6,054 bases of DNA from Acidobacteriota bacterium (GTDB taxonomy: Bacteria > Acidobacteriota > Holophagae > Thermotomaculales > Thermotomaculaceae): positions 1-6,054 of the forward strand of contig WFPG01000286.1 in the NCBI GenBank assembly GCA_015487755.1, written 5' to 3'. Positions within the stretch are counted from its first letter, which is position 1, and each line of letters opens with the position of its first letter. The position numbers and the translations under genes are program-made. The notes below the pieces were generated by a model. That model had not been told where the DNA came from. It saw only the letters and a list, made by a program, of their open reading frames with translations, and did not search any database. This document shows positions 1-6,052 of the stretch, piece by piece.

Positions 1-57
1 ATGGAAATTTAAAAAAAAACCACCGTAATATAACTACTTTTAAAAAAGTTTTATTTG

Positions 58-111
58 CATTTTAAATCCATTTTATTCACTTTATTAATTTTTTGTTGTA
101 ACATTTTAAAT
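58..111 (+). repeat. Short direct repeats (CATTTTA, two extending to CATTTTAAAT)
   Basis: CATTTTA occurs at 58-64, 69-75 and 102-108. The first and third copies extend to an identical 10-mer, CATTTTAAAT (58-67 and 102-111). Start-to-start distances are 11 and 33 bases, so all three fall on about the same face of the helix. The third copy lies in the spacer of the promoter candidate at 96-124. They may be binding sites for a regulator of the operon. In DNA this AT-rich, chance recurrence is a serious alternative. Confidence 0.35.
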
Positions 112-124
112 AGGTAAATATCAA
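96..124 (+). promoter_or_regulatory. Weak sigma70-type promoter candidate
   Basis: TTGTAA (96-101) matches 4 of 6 bases of the -35 consensus and TATCAA (119-124) matches 4 of 6 of the -10 consensus, separated by an optimal 17-bp spacer. Transcription would start near 131, giving a short leader of roughly 28 nt before the first gene. The position is right for an operon promoter, but an 8-of-12 match is easily met by chance in such AT-rich DNA, so this is only a candidate. Confidence 0.25.
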
Positions 125-146
125 ATAGTAAGGATGAAAAAAATTT

Positions 147-152
147 GGAGGG
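147..152 (+). promoter_or_regulatory. Shine-Dalgarno site of the outer-membrane channel gene
   Basis: GGAGGG lies 6 nt before the ATG at 159. It fixes that start in preference to the ATG at 134, which is in another frame, lacks a comparable site and runs only about 36 codons. Confidence 0.85.
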
Positions 153-158
153 AATTAT

Positions 159-1505
159 ATGAAAAAAATTATAAGTTTTTTTATACTGACATTAACCTTT
201 GCCACTGTTTCAACATCGTCATTTTCCCAGCAATTAAAAACAGTTGAAAAGATGACGGTTGAAAAGGCAATCGAAATAGCACTGAAAAACTCCCCTTATT
301 TAAAAGCCGTTGAACATGAAAAAAACGCAGCAAAAACCATTGAAAAAGAAGCAAAAAGTTATAGGTTGCCTCAAGTAAATTTAAATGAAATTTTAATGAG
401 AACCAATAATCCAATGGAAACATTTGCTCTTTCCCTTTCTCAAGAAAATTTCAGCTTCGAAAGTTTAATGATAACCGACCCTAATCACCCCTCTCCTATA
501 AACGATTCTATTACACAGTTGCAGGTAATACAGCCCCTGTATATGGGCGGAAAAATCACACACGGGATTAAAGCCGGCAAAAAAATGGCTGAAGCTGGGG
601 AGAAAAAGTATGAAAGGGCTAAACAGGAAGTCATTTTTAAAACAAAAACAGCATATTTAAATGTTGTTCTTGCTAAAAAGTATGTGGAATTAATGGATAA
701 AGTTGTACAAACCGTAAAAGCCCATGTAGATATGGCTCAAGCCTACTTTGATACCGGTTTTATTATGGAAGCAGATTTGCTTCAGGCAAAAGTTTTTTTG
801 GGGGATGTGCAACAGAAAAAAATTACTGCCGAAAACAATTACAAACTTGCCAGGGCTTACTTTAACAATGTAATCGGCGTTGACCAGAGCAGGGATTTTG
901 AATTTGTGAATGACTTTAAATTTCAGGATAAAGAATATAACCTTGACAAACTTTTATCGGAAGCCATAGAAAATAGGCCAGATTACAAAGAGTTAAGTTT
1001 AAAAGTGGAAGCTGCAAAGCACAACATTTCAATAGAAAAAAGCGAATACAAGCCAAAATTGTTTTTAATCGGTGAATTAAACTATCATGATAAACAGTTT
1101 TTAGGGACTCAGGGCGATTCATTTAAAATTATGGCTGTTGCAAAGTTCAACCTTTTCAATGGGTTTAAAACAAAAAACAGGGTTTTAAGGGCTAAAGAGC
1201 AGTATGATTCATATTCAAAATACTTAAAACAAATGGAAGAAGGGATATACCTCCAGGTAAAACAGGCTTATTTTAATTTAATAGAAGCGAAAAAAAGATA
1301 CAAAGTCGCGGAACTTGCGGAAAAGCAGGCAAAAGACAACCTGAAATTAAGGGAAGAAAGGTATAAAAAAGGTGTTGAAAAAACAACCGATCTCCTTGAT
1401 GCCGATACTCAATATGTTAAAGCTTCAACCCAAAAACTACACGCATTATTTGACTATTTAAAAGCAGAAGAAAATTTAAAATTTATGATAGGAAAAATAA
1501 AGTAA
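159..1505 (+). CDS. TolC-family outer-membrane efflux protein (OEP)
   Basis: Encodes a 448-residue channel of the TolC/OEP family, about the usual length. In the family it forms a trimeric outer-membrane beta-barrel continued by a long alpha-helical periplasmic tunnel, through which substrates leave the cell. Residues 1-23 form a Sec signal peptide (Lys-Lys, hydrophobic core, likely cleavage after Ser-Phe-Ser). Two OEP repeats are visible. The first, from about 32 to 240, contains the strand motif QPLYMGGKI (125-133) and YFDTGFIMEADLLQA (196-210). The second, from about 260 to 448, contains NRPDYKEL (272-279), FNLFNGFKTKN (330-340) and RYKKGVEKTTDLLDA (401-415). The two helical 'G..-DLL-A' motifs correspond to each other, as expected from the internal duplication. 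Residues 80-120 form a long segment rich in Asn, Pro and Phe before the first QPLY strand, probably part of the first strand pair and its outer loop. It is the first gene of the operon, with a strong Shine-Dalgarno site. The family is certain; the substrate cannot be told. Confidence 0.95.
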   Translation: MKKIISFFILTLTFATVSTSSFSQQLKTVEKMTVEKAIEIALKNSPYLKAVEHEKNAAKTIEKEAKSYRLPQVNLNEILMRTNNPMETFALSLSQENFSFESLMITDPNHPSPINDSITQLQVIQPLYMGGKITHGIKAGKKMAEAGEKKYERAKQEVIFKTKTAYLNVVLAKKYVELMDKVVQTVKAHVDMAQAYFDTGFIMEADLLQAKVFLGDVQQKKITAENNYKLARAYFNNVIGVDQSRDFEFVNDFKFQDKEYNLDKLLSEAIENRPDYKELSLKVEAAKHNISIEKSEYKPKLFLIGELNYHDKQFLGTQGDSFKIMAVAKFNLFNGFKTKNRVLRAKEQYDSYSKYLKQMEEGIYLQVKQAYFNLIEAKKRYKVAELAEKQAKDNLKLREERYKKGVEKTTDLLDADTQYVKASTQKLHALFDYLKAEENLKFMIGKIK

Positions 1506-1510
1506 GGAGG
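1504..1510 (+). promoter_or_regulatory. Shine-Dalgarno site of the adaptor gene
   Basis: AAGGAGG begins within the TAA stop codon of the channel gene and lies 7 nt before the adaptor ATG at 1518. It is a near-perfect site in a 12-nt gap, so the adaptor has no room for its own promoter here and is read from the operon transcript. Confidence 0.85.
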
Positions 1511-1517
1511 AATAAAT

Positions 1518-2573
1518 ATGAGGAAGTTGGCTATAGTTATCGTCATTTTAAGCCTAATGGTTTCATGTAGTAAAAACGATACCGGAGAATTAAAAAAACT
1601 GCCTCCTGTTAAAACAAAGTTTACTAAAACCGAAAAGGTGATTACTTCCGATGTTGTTGAAGCCCCCGGCCAAATAACGTCAATAAAAGATGCTTATGTT
1701 ATGGCAAAATCTATAGGGACTATTTTAAATATTCAGGTAAAAGCAGGTGATTATGTTAAGAAAGGTCAATCCCTTTTAACCATAGATTCTTCTGACATTA
1801 AAGCGAAGCTCCAACAGGCAAAAGGTGCACTTGCGCAGGCTGAAGCAGCTTATACTATTGCAAAAAACAACTATGAAAGATTTAAAGAACTCTACAAGAG
1901 AAACGCATGCTCAAAAGTTGAACTTGAACAGATGGAGTTCAGGTACAATCAGGCTAAGGGTGCAGTTGAGATGGCAAAGGGTGCTGTTAATGAAGCAAAA
2001 GCTTATATAAAATACTCCAAAGTAGTTGCTCCCTTTGACGCAATTGTAGTTGAAAGAATGGTAAATATAGGTGATTTTGCCGCTCCCGGAAGGCCTTTGC
2101 TCAGGATTATAGACCCGAAAGATTTAAGGTTTGAATGTACAATCGGTGAATCTGACGCAAAATATATACAAAAAGGTGATACTGTTAAAGTAAAACTTGA
2201 CACTTTAGACAATGAAATAGAAGGTAAAGTATCTGAAATATCTGGTGGTTCAGACTTTCTAACACATACTGTTACCGTTAGAATAGCAATTCCGTTTGAT
2301 AAAAGGTTAAAAGCGGGAATGTACGGTGTGGCATACTTTAACTCAAGCCCGAGAGAAAGGGTTTTTGTTCCTGAAAAATGTATTTTGCATAGAGGGGAAT
2401 TAAACATTGTGTATGTTGTCGGGAAAGACAAGACGGCGAAACTCACTTTGGTAAGGCTTGGGAAAAAGTTTGGCGACAAATATGAAGTCCTTTCCGGCTT
2501 AAATGGAAACGAAACCGTTGCCTGTGCAAATCTGTCTAAAATCTCTGACGGAGTGAAACTGGAGGAGATGTAA
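1518..2573 (+). CDS. RND efflux periplasmic adaptor lipoprotein (membrane fusion protein, HlyD/AcrA type)
   Basis: Encodes a 351-residue adaptor that links the inner-membrane pump to the outer-membrane channel. The N-terminus is a lipoprotein signal: Arg-Lys, a hydrophobic stretch and LMVSC, with Cys17 as the lipidated residue. The first half of the lipoyl domain is at about 63-90 (motif VKAGDYVKKGQ, 74-84). The alpha-helical hairpin is at about 91-165, rich in Ala, Gln, Glu and Lys. The second lipoyl half is at 166-200 (VVAPFDAIV, then GDFAAPGRPLL). The beta-barrel is at about 201-275 and the membrane-proximal domain at about 280-351. The hairpin tip carries Arg121, Leu125 and Ser132, spaced exactly as the R-x3-L-x6-S tip motif by which AcrA-like adaptors contact TolC channels. 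This agrees with the TolC-type gene just upstream. After the lipid Cys comes Ser, which in enterobacteria would favour outer-membrane sorting, unlike AcrA. The rule may not hold in this organism. The gene starts 12 nt after the channel gene and ends 1 nt before the pump gene. Confidence 0.95.
   Translation: MRKLAIVIVILSLMVSCSKNDTGELKKLPPVKTKFTKTEKVITSDVVEAPGQITSIKDAYVMAKSIGTILNIQVKAGDYVKKGQSLLTIDSSDIKAKLQQAKGALAQAEAAYTIAKNNYERFKELYKRNACSKVELEQMEFRYNQAKGAVEMAKGAVNEAKAYIKYSKVVAPFDAIVVERMVNIGDFAAPGRPLLRIIDPKDLRFECTIGESDAKYIQKGDTVKVKLDTLDNEIEGKVSEISGGSDFLTHTVTVRIAIPFDKRLKAGMYGVAYFNSSPRERVFVPEKCILHRGELNIVYVVGKDKTAKLTLVRLGKKFGDKYEVLSGLNGNETVACANLSKISDGVKLEEM
2561..2567 (+). promoter_or_regulatory. 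Shine-Dalgarno site of the pump gene, inside the adaptor coding sequence
   Basis: GGAGGAG lies within the last codons of the adaptor (Leu-Glu-Glu-Met), 7 nt before the pump ATG at 2575. Stop and start codons are separated by a single A. A ribosome ending the adaptor is therefore placed directly on the pump start, which suggests translational coupling. Confidence 0.8.
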
Positions 2574-2574
2574 A

Positions 2575-5500
2575 ATGGAAAAAAAACATAAATTCGGGCT
2601 ATCAGGCTCAATTGCAAGATATTTTATCGATTCTCAACTTACCCCTTTGATAATAATTATCTCTTTATTACTCGGGATTTTCGCAGTTTTAATTACTCCG
2701 AGGGAAGAAGAGCCCCAAATCGTAGTTCCGATGATAGATGTAATGGTAATGTATCCCGGGGCTTCCGCAAAACAGGTTGAAACAAAGGTAACAATTCCTG
2801 TTGAAAACCTGATGTGGGAGATCCCCGGTGTGGAATATGTATATTCAACTTCGGCACCTAATTTCTCTTTAACAACGGTAAGGTTTTATGTAGGTGAAGA
2901 TGCCGAAAAATCTCTCGTTAAGGTTATGCAAAAACTTCAATCAAATTACGATAAAATCCCGCCGGGAATATCTTTTCCCCTTGTAAGGGAATTTTCAATT
3001 GACGATGTTCCGCAGGTTGCCCTAACCCTTTACAGTGATAAATATGACCACTATCAATTAAGGAGGCTTGCGCTTGAAGTTGCTGAAAAGATAAAAAGGA
3101 TAAAGAATGTTTCAAGAATTGATGTTATAGGTGGCACGCCCAGGGCATTCAGGGTTATTTTAGATCCTGTGAAAATGAAAGTAAAAAATGTGTCTCCTTT
3201 ACAGATAGCAGATATGCTTATGAAAAGGCATTGGAACCTTCCGGCAGGAGAGATACAGCAAGACAATAAATCATTCGTAGTTGAAACCGGGTACTTTATC
3301 AAAAAGATTGAAGACCTTGAAAACCTTGTAGTCGGTGTTTACATGGGCAAGCCTGTCTTTTTAAAAGATGTGGCAAAAATTGTAGACGGGCCTAAAGAAA
3401 TCGATAACTATGTCTTTTTTGGCGTTGGCCCCAGTGCCGAGAAAAGGGATATTGATAAGTACAATAAATACCTCTACCCCGCTGTAACAATTTCAATTGC
3501 AAAAAGAAAAGGAAGTAATTCGGTAGTTATCGCCCGCGATGTAAAAAAAATGGTAAAAGAATTAAAAGGATACATAATACCGAAAGATGTACATGTTGCA
3601 GTTACAAGGGATTACGGTGAAACCGCTCAGGATAAATCAAACGAATTGATTGAGCATGTAATTATAGCCACCGTTGCTGTGGCTATTTTTATGGGTTTTG
3701 CATTGGGTATAAAAGAGGCTATTGTTGTACTTATAGCAGTTCCCGTAACGCTTGCTTTAACGCTTTTTGCTTCCTACTTTTTCGGATATACATTAAACAG
3801 GGTTTCACTATTTGCCCTTATATTTGCAATAGGAATACTTGTTGACGATGCAATAGTTGTCGTTGAAAACATTCACAGGCATTTTGTCTTAAATAGAGGC
3901 AAAGGGAACCTCAAAGATATTGCCGCTTTTGCCGTTGACGAAGTTGGCAACCCTACAATACTTGCAACTTTTACCGTTATTGCGGCATTGTTACCTCTTG
4001 CTTTTGTAACAGGAATGATGGGCCCTTATATGAGGCCTATACCTATCAACGCTTCGGCAGCCATGCTATTTTCGCTTCTTGTAGCATTTATGGTTTCTCC
4101 ATGGCTGGCATACAGGCTTCTTAAAAATGAAAAGGTATCGGAAGAGGAAGTAAAAGAAGAAACTTCAGGGATACTTTATAAGTACTATAAGAAATTCATG
4201 TATATGCTTGTTGACGACGGTAAAAAAGCATTTCTGTTTATCGGCTTTGTTGGATTATTACTTTTAGGCTCAATTTACCTGTTTCTTGCTAAAAAAACCA
4301 TTGTAAAAATGTTGCCTTACGACAATAAGGCAGAACTTCAGATAATTATAGACACTCCTGAAGGAACCACTCTTGAAAATACAGCAATGGTTGCAAGGGA
4401 AATCGGGGATTATTTAAGAACAGTTCCTGAAGTATCGGATTTTGAGATATATGCGGGAACTGCCGCTCCGTTTAACTTCAACGGACTGGTAAGGCATTAT
4501 TTTTTAAGAAAAGGTGAAAATGTAGCAGACATACAGGTAAACTTTGTTAGCAAATATAAAAGAAAGAAAAAATCCCATGAATTGGCAAAAGAGATAAGAA
4601 TCCCCGTTCAAAAAATTGCGGAAAAGTATAATGCCAATGTAAAAATAACCGAAATACCTCCTGGCCCTCCAGTTTTGGCTACTCTTCTTGCTGAAATCTA
4701 TGGGCCTGACTATAAAAAACAAATAGAAATAGCAAAAAAAGTTAAAAAGATATTTGAAGAAACCGACGGTGTAGTTGATGTTGACTGGTATGTTCAGCAC
4801 CCGCAGGTTAAATACAAAATTGTGCCTGACCCGGTAAAAGCAGCATATAACGGAATTACGGTTGAACAGATTGCAAAAACACTTGCTTTGGCACAATACG
4901 GCATGGATATTGCGCTTGCTGACGCAGATAGAGACCTTGAAAATGTTTGCATAAATTTAAGGTTGCCGAAAAAAGAAAGAACATCAATTAAAGATTTAAC
5001 AGACATATATGTACACGCAAAAGACGGAAGAATGGTTCCACTTTCAGAACTTGTAAAAGTCGAAAAAACAGTAGCGGATACCTGGATATACCATAAAAAC
5101 CTAATGCCTGTGGTTTATGTAACCGGAGAGGTTTCAGGCAAAGAAGAATCCCCTGTGTATGCAATTTTAAAGATGAAAAAGAAAATAGAAAAACTTGACA
5201 TTGGTGAAGGATACAAATTGAACCAAAGGTTTACCGATTTGCCCTTTGTTGACAAAAAGTATCAATTAAAATGGGACGGAGAGTGGCAGATTACTTATGA
5301 AGTATTCAGGGATATGGGCATAGCCTTCGGCGCAGTTATGGTTTTGATTTATATTCTTGTTGTCGGATGGTTCAGGTCTTTCATTACTCCCTTAATCATT
5401 ATGTCTCCTATACCTTTAACTTTGGTAGGAATAGTGCCGGGACACTGGCTTACAGGCAAATTCTTTACCGCAACCTCAATGATAGGGTTTATTGCATTGG

Positions 5501-5808
5501 CAGGGATTATTGTCAGAAACTCTATTCTTCTTATAGATTTTACCGAATTAAGGCTTGAGCATGGTGAATCTTTAAGGGAAGCGGTTGTGGACGCAGGTGT
5601 GGTAAGGTTCAGGCCTATTGTTTTAACCGCAATGGCGCTTGTAGTTGACGCATTGGTAATTATTATGGACCCGATTTTTGAAGGCCTTGCAATCTCGCTG
5701 ATGTTCGGTGTTATTGTTTCCACTATCTTGACATTGTTTGTAATCCCGATTTTATACTATTACACTTCAAAGGTTATACCTTTGAAGGAACTTGAAGAGG
5801 AGGAGTAA
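2575..5808 (+). CDS. RND-superfamily efflux pump, inner-membrane permease subunit (AcrB/HAE-like)
   Basis: Encodes a 1077-residue proton-driven pump, close to the ~1050 residues usual for AcrB relatives. It has the RND plan: TM1 at 22-40, a large periplasmic loop to about 355, TM2-TM6 at about 357-513, a Lys/Glu-rich cytoplasmic stretch, TM7 at about 553-573, a second periplasmic loop to about 905, then TM8-TM12 at about 913-1063. TM4 carries GILVDDAIVVVEN with the paired Asp424 and Asp425 of the proton relay. TM11 carries Arg1011 and Thr1018, equivalent to AcrB Arg971 and Thr978. In TM10 the essential Lys of AcrB (Lys940) is replaced by Arg981 in IIVRNSILLID. TM11 also has an extra acidic residue, Asp1025. 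PREEEPQI (42-49) and PIPLTLVGIVPGH (945-957) mark a subgroup distant from AcrB. CusA-like metal-pump features are not seen, and the only Cys is Cys792. The pump is complete, but its substrate is unknown; drugs, lipids and small organic compounds all remain possible. A Glu-rich tail (EEEE) doubles as the next gene's ribosome site. Confidence 0.95.
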   Translation: MEKKHKFGLSGSIARYFIDSQLTPLIIIISLLLGIFAVLITPREEEPQIVVPMIDVMVMYPGASAKQVETKVTIPVENLMWEIPGVEYVYSTSAPNFSLTTVRFYVGEDAEKSLVKVMQKLQSNYDKIPPGISFPLVREFSIDDVPQVALTLYSDKYDHYQLRRLALEVAEKIKRIKNVSRIDVIGGTPRAFRVILDPVKMKVKNVSPLQIADMLMKRHWNLPAGEIQQDNKSFVVETGYFIKKIEDLENLVVGVYMGKPVFLKDVAKIVDGPKEIDNYVFFGVGPSAEKRDIDKYNKYLYPAVTISIAKRKGSNSVVIARDVKKMVKELKGYIIPKDVHVAVTRDYGETAQDKSNELIEHVIIATVAVAIFMGFALGIKEAIVVLIAVPVTLALTLFASYFFGYTLNRVSLFALIFAIGILVDDAIVVVENIHRHFVLNRGKGNLKDIAAFAVDEVGNPTILATFTVIAALLPLAFVTGMMGPYMRPIPINASAAMLFSLLVAFMVSPWLAYRLLKNEKVSEEEVKEETSGILYKYYKKFMYMLVDDGKKAFLFIGFVGLLLLGSIYLFLAKKTIVKMLPYDNKAELQIIIDTPEGTTLENTAMVAREIGDYLRTVPEVSDFEIYAGTAAPFNFNGLVRHYFLRKGENVADIQVNFVSKYKRKKKSHELAKEIRIPVQKIAEKYNANVKITEIPPGPPVLATLLAEIYGPDYKKQIEIAKKVKKIFEETDGVVDVDWYVQHPQVKYKIVPDPVKAAYNGITVEQIAKTLALAQYGMDIALADADRDLENVCINLRLPKKERTSIKDLTDIYVHAKDGRMVPLSELVKVEKTVADTWIYHKNLMPVVYVTGEVSGKEESPVYAILKMKKKIEKLDIGEGYKLNQRFTDLPFVDKKYQLKWDGEWQITYEVFRDMGIAFGAVMVLIYILVVGWFRSFITPLIIMSPIPLTLVGIVPGHWLTGKFFTATSMIGFIALAGIIVRNSILLIDFTELRLEHGESLREAVVDAGVVRFRPIVLTAMALVVDALVIIMDPIFEGLAISLMFGVIVSTILTLFVIPILYYYTSKVIPLKELEEEE
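5796..5805 (+). promoter_or_regulatory. Shine-Dalgarno site of the small membrane protein gene, inside the pump coding sequence
   Basis: AGAGGAGGAG lies within the pump's terminal Glu codons. It ends 4 nt before the ATG at 5810, with its GGAGG core 6 nt away. It selects that ATG over an in-frame TTG at 5792, which would lie upstream of this site and inside the pump gene. Pump stop (5806-5808) and next start are separated by one T, so translation is probably coupled. Confidence 0.8.
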
Positions 5809-5809
5809 T

Positions 5810-6013
5810 ATGACAGTAAACAGAGCGTTAAGGCTTGTTGCAGGAATCTTTATTTTGGTTTCATTGGGATTAGCAGTTTATGTTAACAAGAACAGGCTAT
5901 GGTTGACAGCCTTTATAGGATTAAACCTTATTCAATCCGCTTTTACTAATTGGTGCCCCGCAATGATAATTTTACGAAAGATGGGGTTAAAGGACGAAGA
6001 AAAGTGTGACTAA
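5810..6013 (+). CDS. Small DUF2892 (YgaP-like transmembrane domain) membrane protein
   Basis: Encodes 67 residues that match my knowledge of the DUF2892 family. Features seen are an N-terminal NRALRLVAG motif (4-12), a first transmembrane helix at about 8-25, a short basic turn (Asn-Lys-Asn-Arg, 26-29), a second helix at about 30-46 with TAFIGLNLIQSAFT (33-46), and the family's Cys49-Pro50 before a basic amphipathic end (ILRKMGLK, 54-61). A second Cys (66) lies one residue from the end. In E. coli YgaP this membrane domain is fused to a rhodanese (sulfurtransferase) domain. Here it stands alone, which is common in the family. No biochemical role is established for the stand-alone form. The start 1 nt after the pump gene, and a ribosome site within it, tie it to the efflux system, so a role in pump assembly, stability or redox state is a reasonable guess but unproven. 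The gene is complete and ends before the adapter sequence. Confidence 0.85.
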   Translation: MTVNRALRLVAGIFILVSLGLAVYVNKNRLWLTAFIGLNLIQSAFTNWCPAMIILRKMGLKDEEKCD

Positions 6014-6033
6014 AAGGGGGATTTACATCCCCC
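6012..6033 (+). terminator. Probable intrinsic terminator hairpin, U-tract missing at contig end
   Basis: A perfect 7-bp stem, GGGGGAT (6016-6022) with ATCCCCC (6027-6033), encloses a TTAC loop and begins 2 nt after the last stop codon. Four A residues (6012-6015) precede it, as in terminators whose A-run pairs with the downstream U-run. The expected T-run is not seen because adapter sequence starts at 6034. The hairpin is seen directly; calling it a terminator is inferred from its position and form. Confidence 0.65.
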
Positions 6034-6052
6034 CTGTCTCTTATACACATCT
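6034..6052. other. Nextera/Tn5 mosaic-end adapter sequence (library artefact)
   Basis: CTGTCTCTTATACACATCT is identical to the 19-bp reverse complement of the hyperactive Tn5 mosaic end used in Nextera tagmentation libraries. It sits at the very end of the window, where read-through adapter remains in an untrimmed contig. The last two bases (CG, 6053-6054) fit neither standard adapter tail exactly (GA or CC next). The first C could equally be genomic. Treat everything from 6034 on as non-biological. Confidence 0.93.

Larger units (their letters stand above)
1..158. other. AT-rich leader / intergenic region upstream of the efflux operon
   Basis: This stretch is extremely AT-rich and contains no credible gene. 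It holds an A-run (11-19), an imperfect inverted repeat ACTTTT-AA-AAAAGT at 36-49, three copies of CATTTTA (starting at 58, 69 and 102), a weak promoter candidate (96-124) and the Shine-Dalgarno site of the first gene. The inverted repeat would leave only a 2-nt loop as RNA, so it is a poor hairpin. It could be a protein-binding site or chance in AT-rich DNA. No divergent regulator gene begins here, so the control of the operon cannot be deduced from linkage. Confidence 0.6.
159..6013 (+). other. Four-gene efflux operon (channel, adaptor, RND pump, DUF2892 protein)
   Basis: Four co-directional genes are separated by 12, 1 and 1 nt. Each has a strong Shine-Dalgarno site, and no hairpin terminator was noticed between them. 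The order channel-adaptor-pump supplies every part of a tripartite efflux machine. A single transcript from the leader to the hairpin at 6016-6033 is the simplest reading. No TetR-, MarR- or two-component regulator gene lies within the window. Confidence 0.85.

Noticed and set aside
36..49. Terminator of an upstream gene formed by ACTTTT-AA-AAAAGT
   Set aside because: The stem is all but one pair AT and the loop would be too short for a stable hairpin. No upstream gene is visible, so it was kept only as a note in the leader entry.
134..244. A 36-codon open frame from the ATG at 134, overlapping the channel gene start
   Set aside because: It is out of frame with the channel, has no strong ribosome site of its own and overlaps the signal peptide coding region. 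The GGAGGG at 147-152 serves the ATG at 159. A leader peptide cannot be excluded but has no support.
1825..2010. A + strand open frame in another frame within the adaptor gene
   Set aside because: It lies wholly within the adaptor's hairpin-coding region, and the translation shows no meaningful features.
2003..2617. A 204-codon open frame on the - strand across the adaptor-pump junction
   Set aside because: It lies wholly antisense to two well-supported genes. The translation shows no recognisable domain, and it is explained by the codon bias of the + strand genes.
4504..4896. A 130-codon - strand open frame inside the pump gene
   Set aside because: The translation is rich in Phe, Tyr and Cys, typical of reversed Lys/Glu-rich coding DNA, and overlaps the pump's second periplasmic loop. 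No family likeness.
5349..5723. A 124-codon - strand open frame inside the last part of the pump gene
   Set aside because: Antisense shadow of TM8-TM12 coding sequence, with a low-complexity Ile/Thr/Ser/Pro translation and no recognisable motif.
2575..5808. Heavy-metal (CusA/CzcA-type) efflux pump
   Set aside because: No CusA/CzcA-type TM4 or TM10 signatures or obvious Met-rich binding site were seen. The adaptor lacks a His- or Met-rich metal-binding N-terminus, and the pump has only one Cys.
5792..5809. In-frame TTG start for the small membrane protein, adding six residues
   Set aside because: The added residues would be encoded by the Shine-Dalgarno site itself. The ATG at 5810 is correctly spaced and matches the usual family start.
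6034..6052. A native Tn5/IS50 transposon end
   Set aside because: The sequence is the engineered mosaic end, stands exactly at the window's end and has no transposase gene nearby. Library adapter is far more likely.
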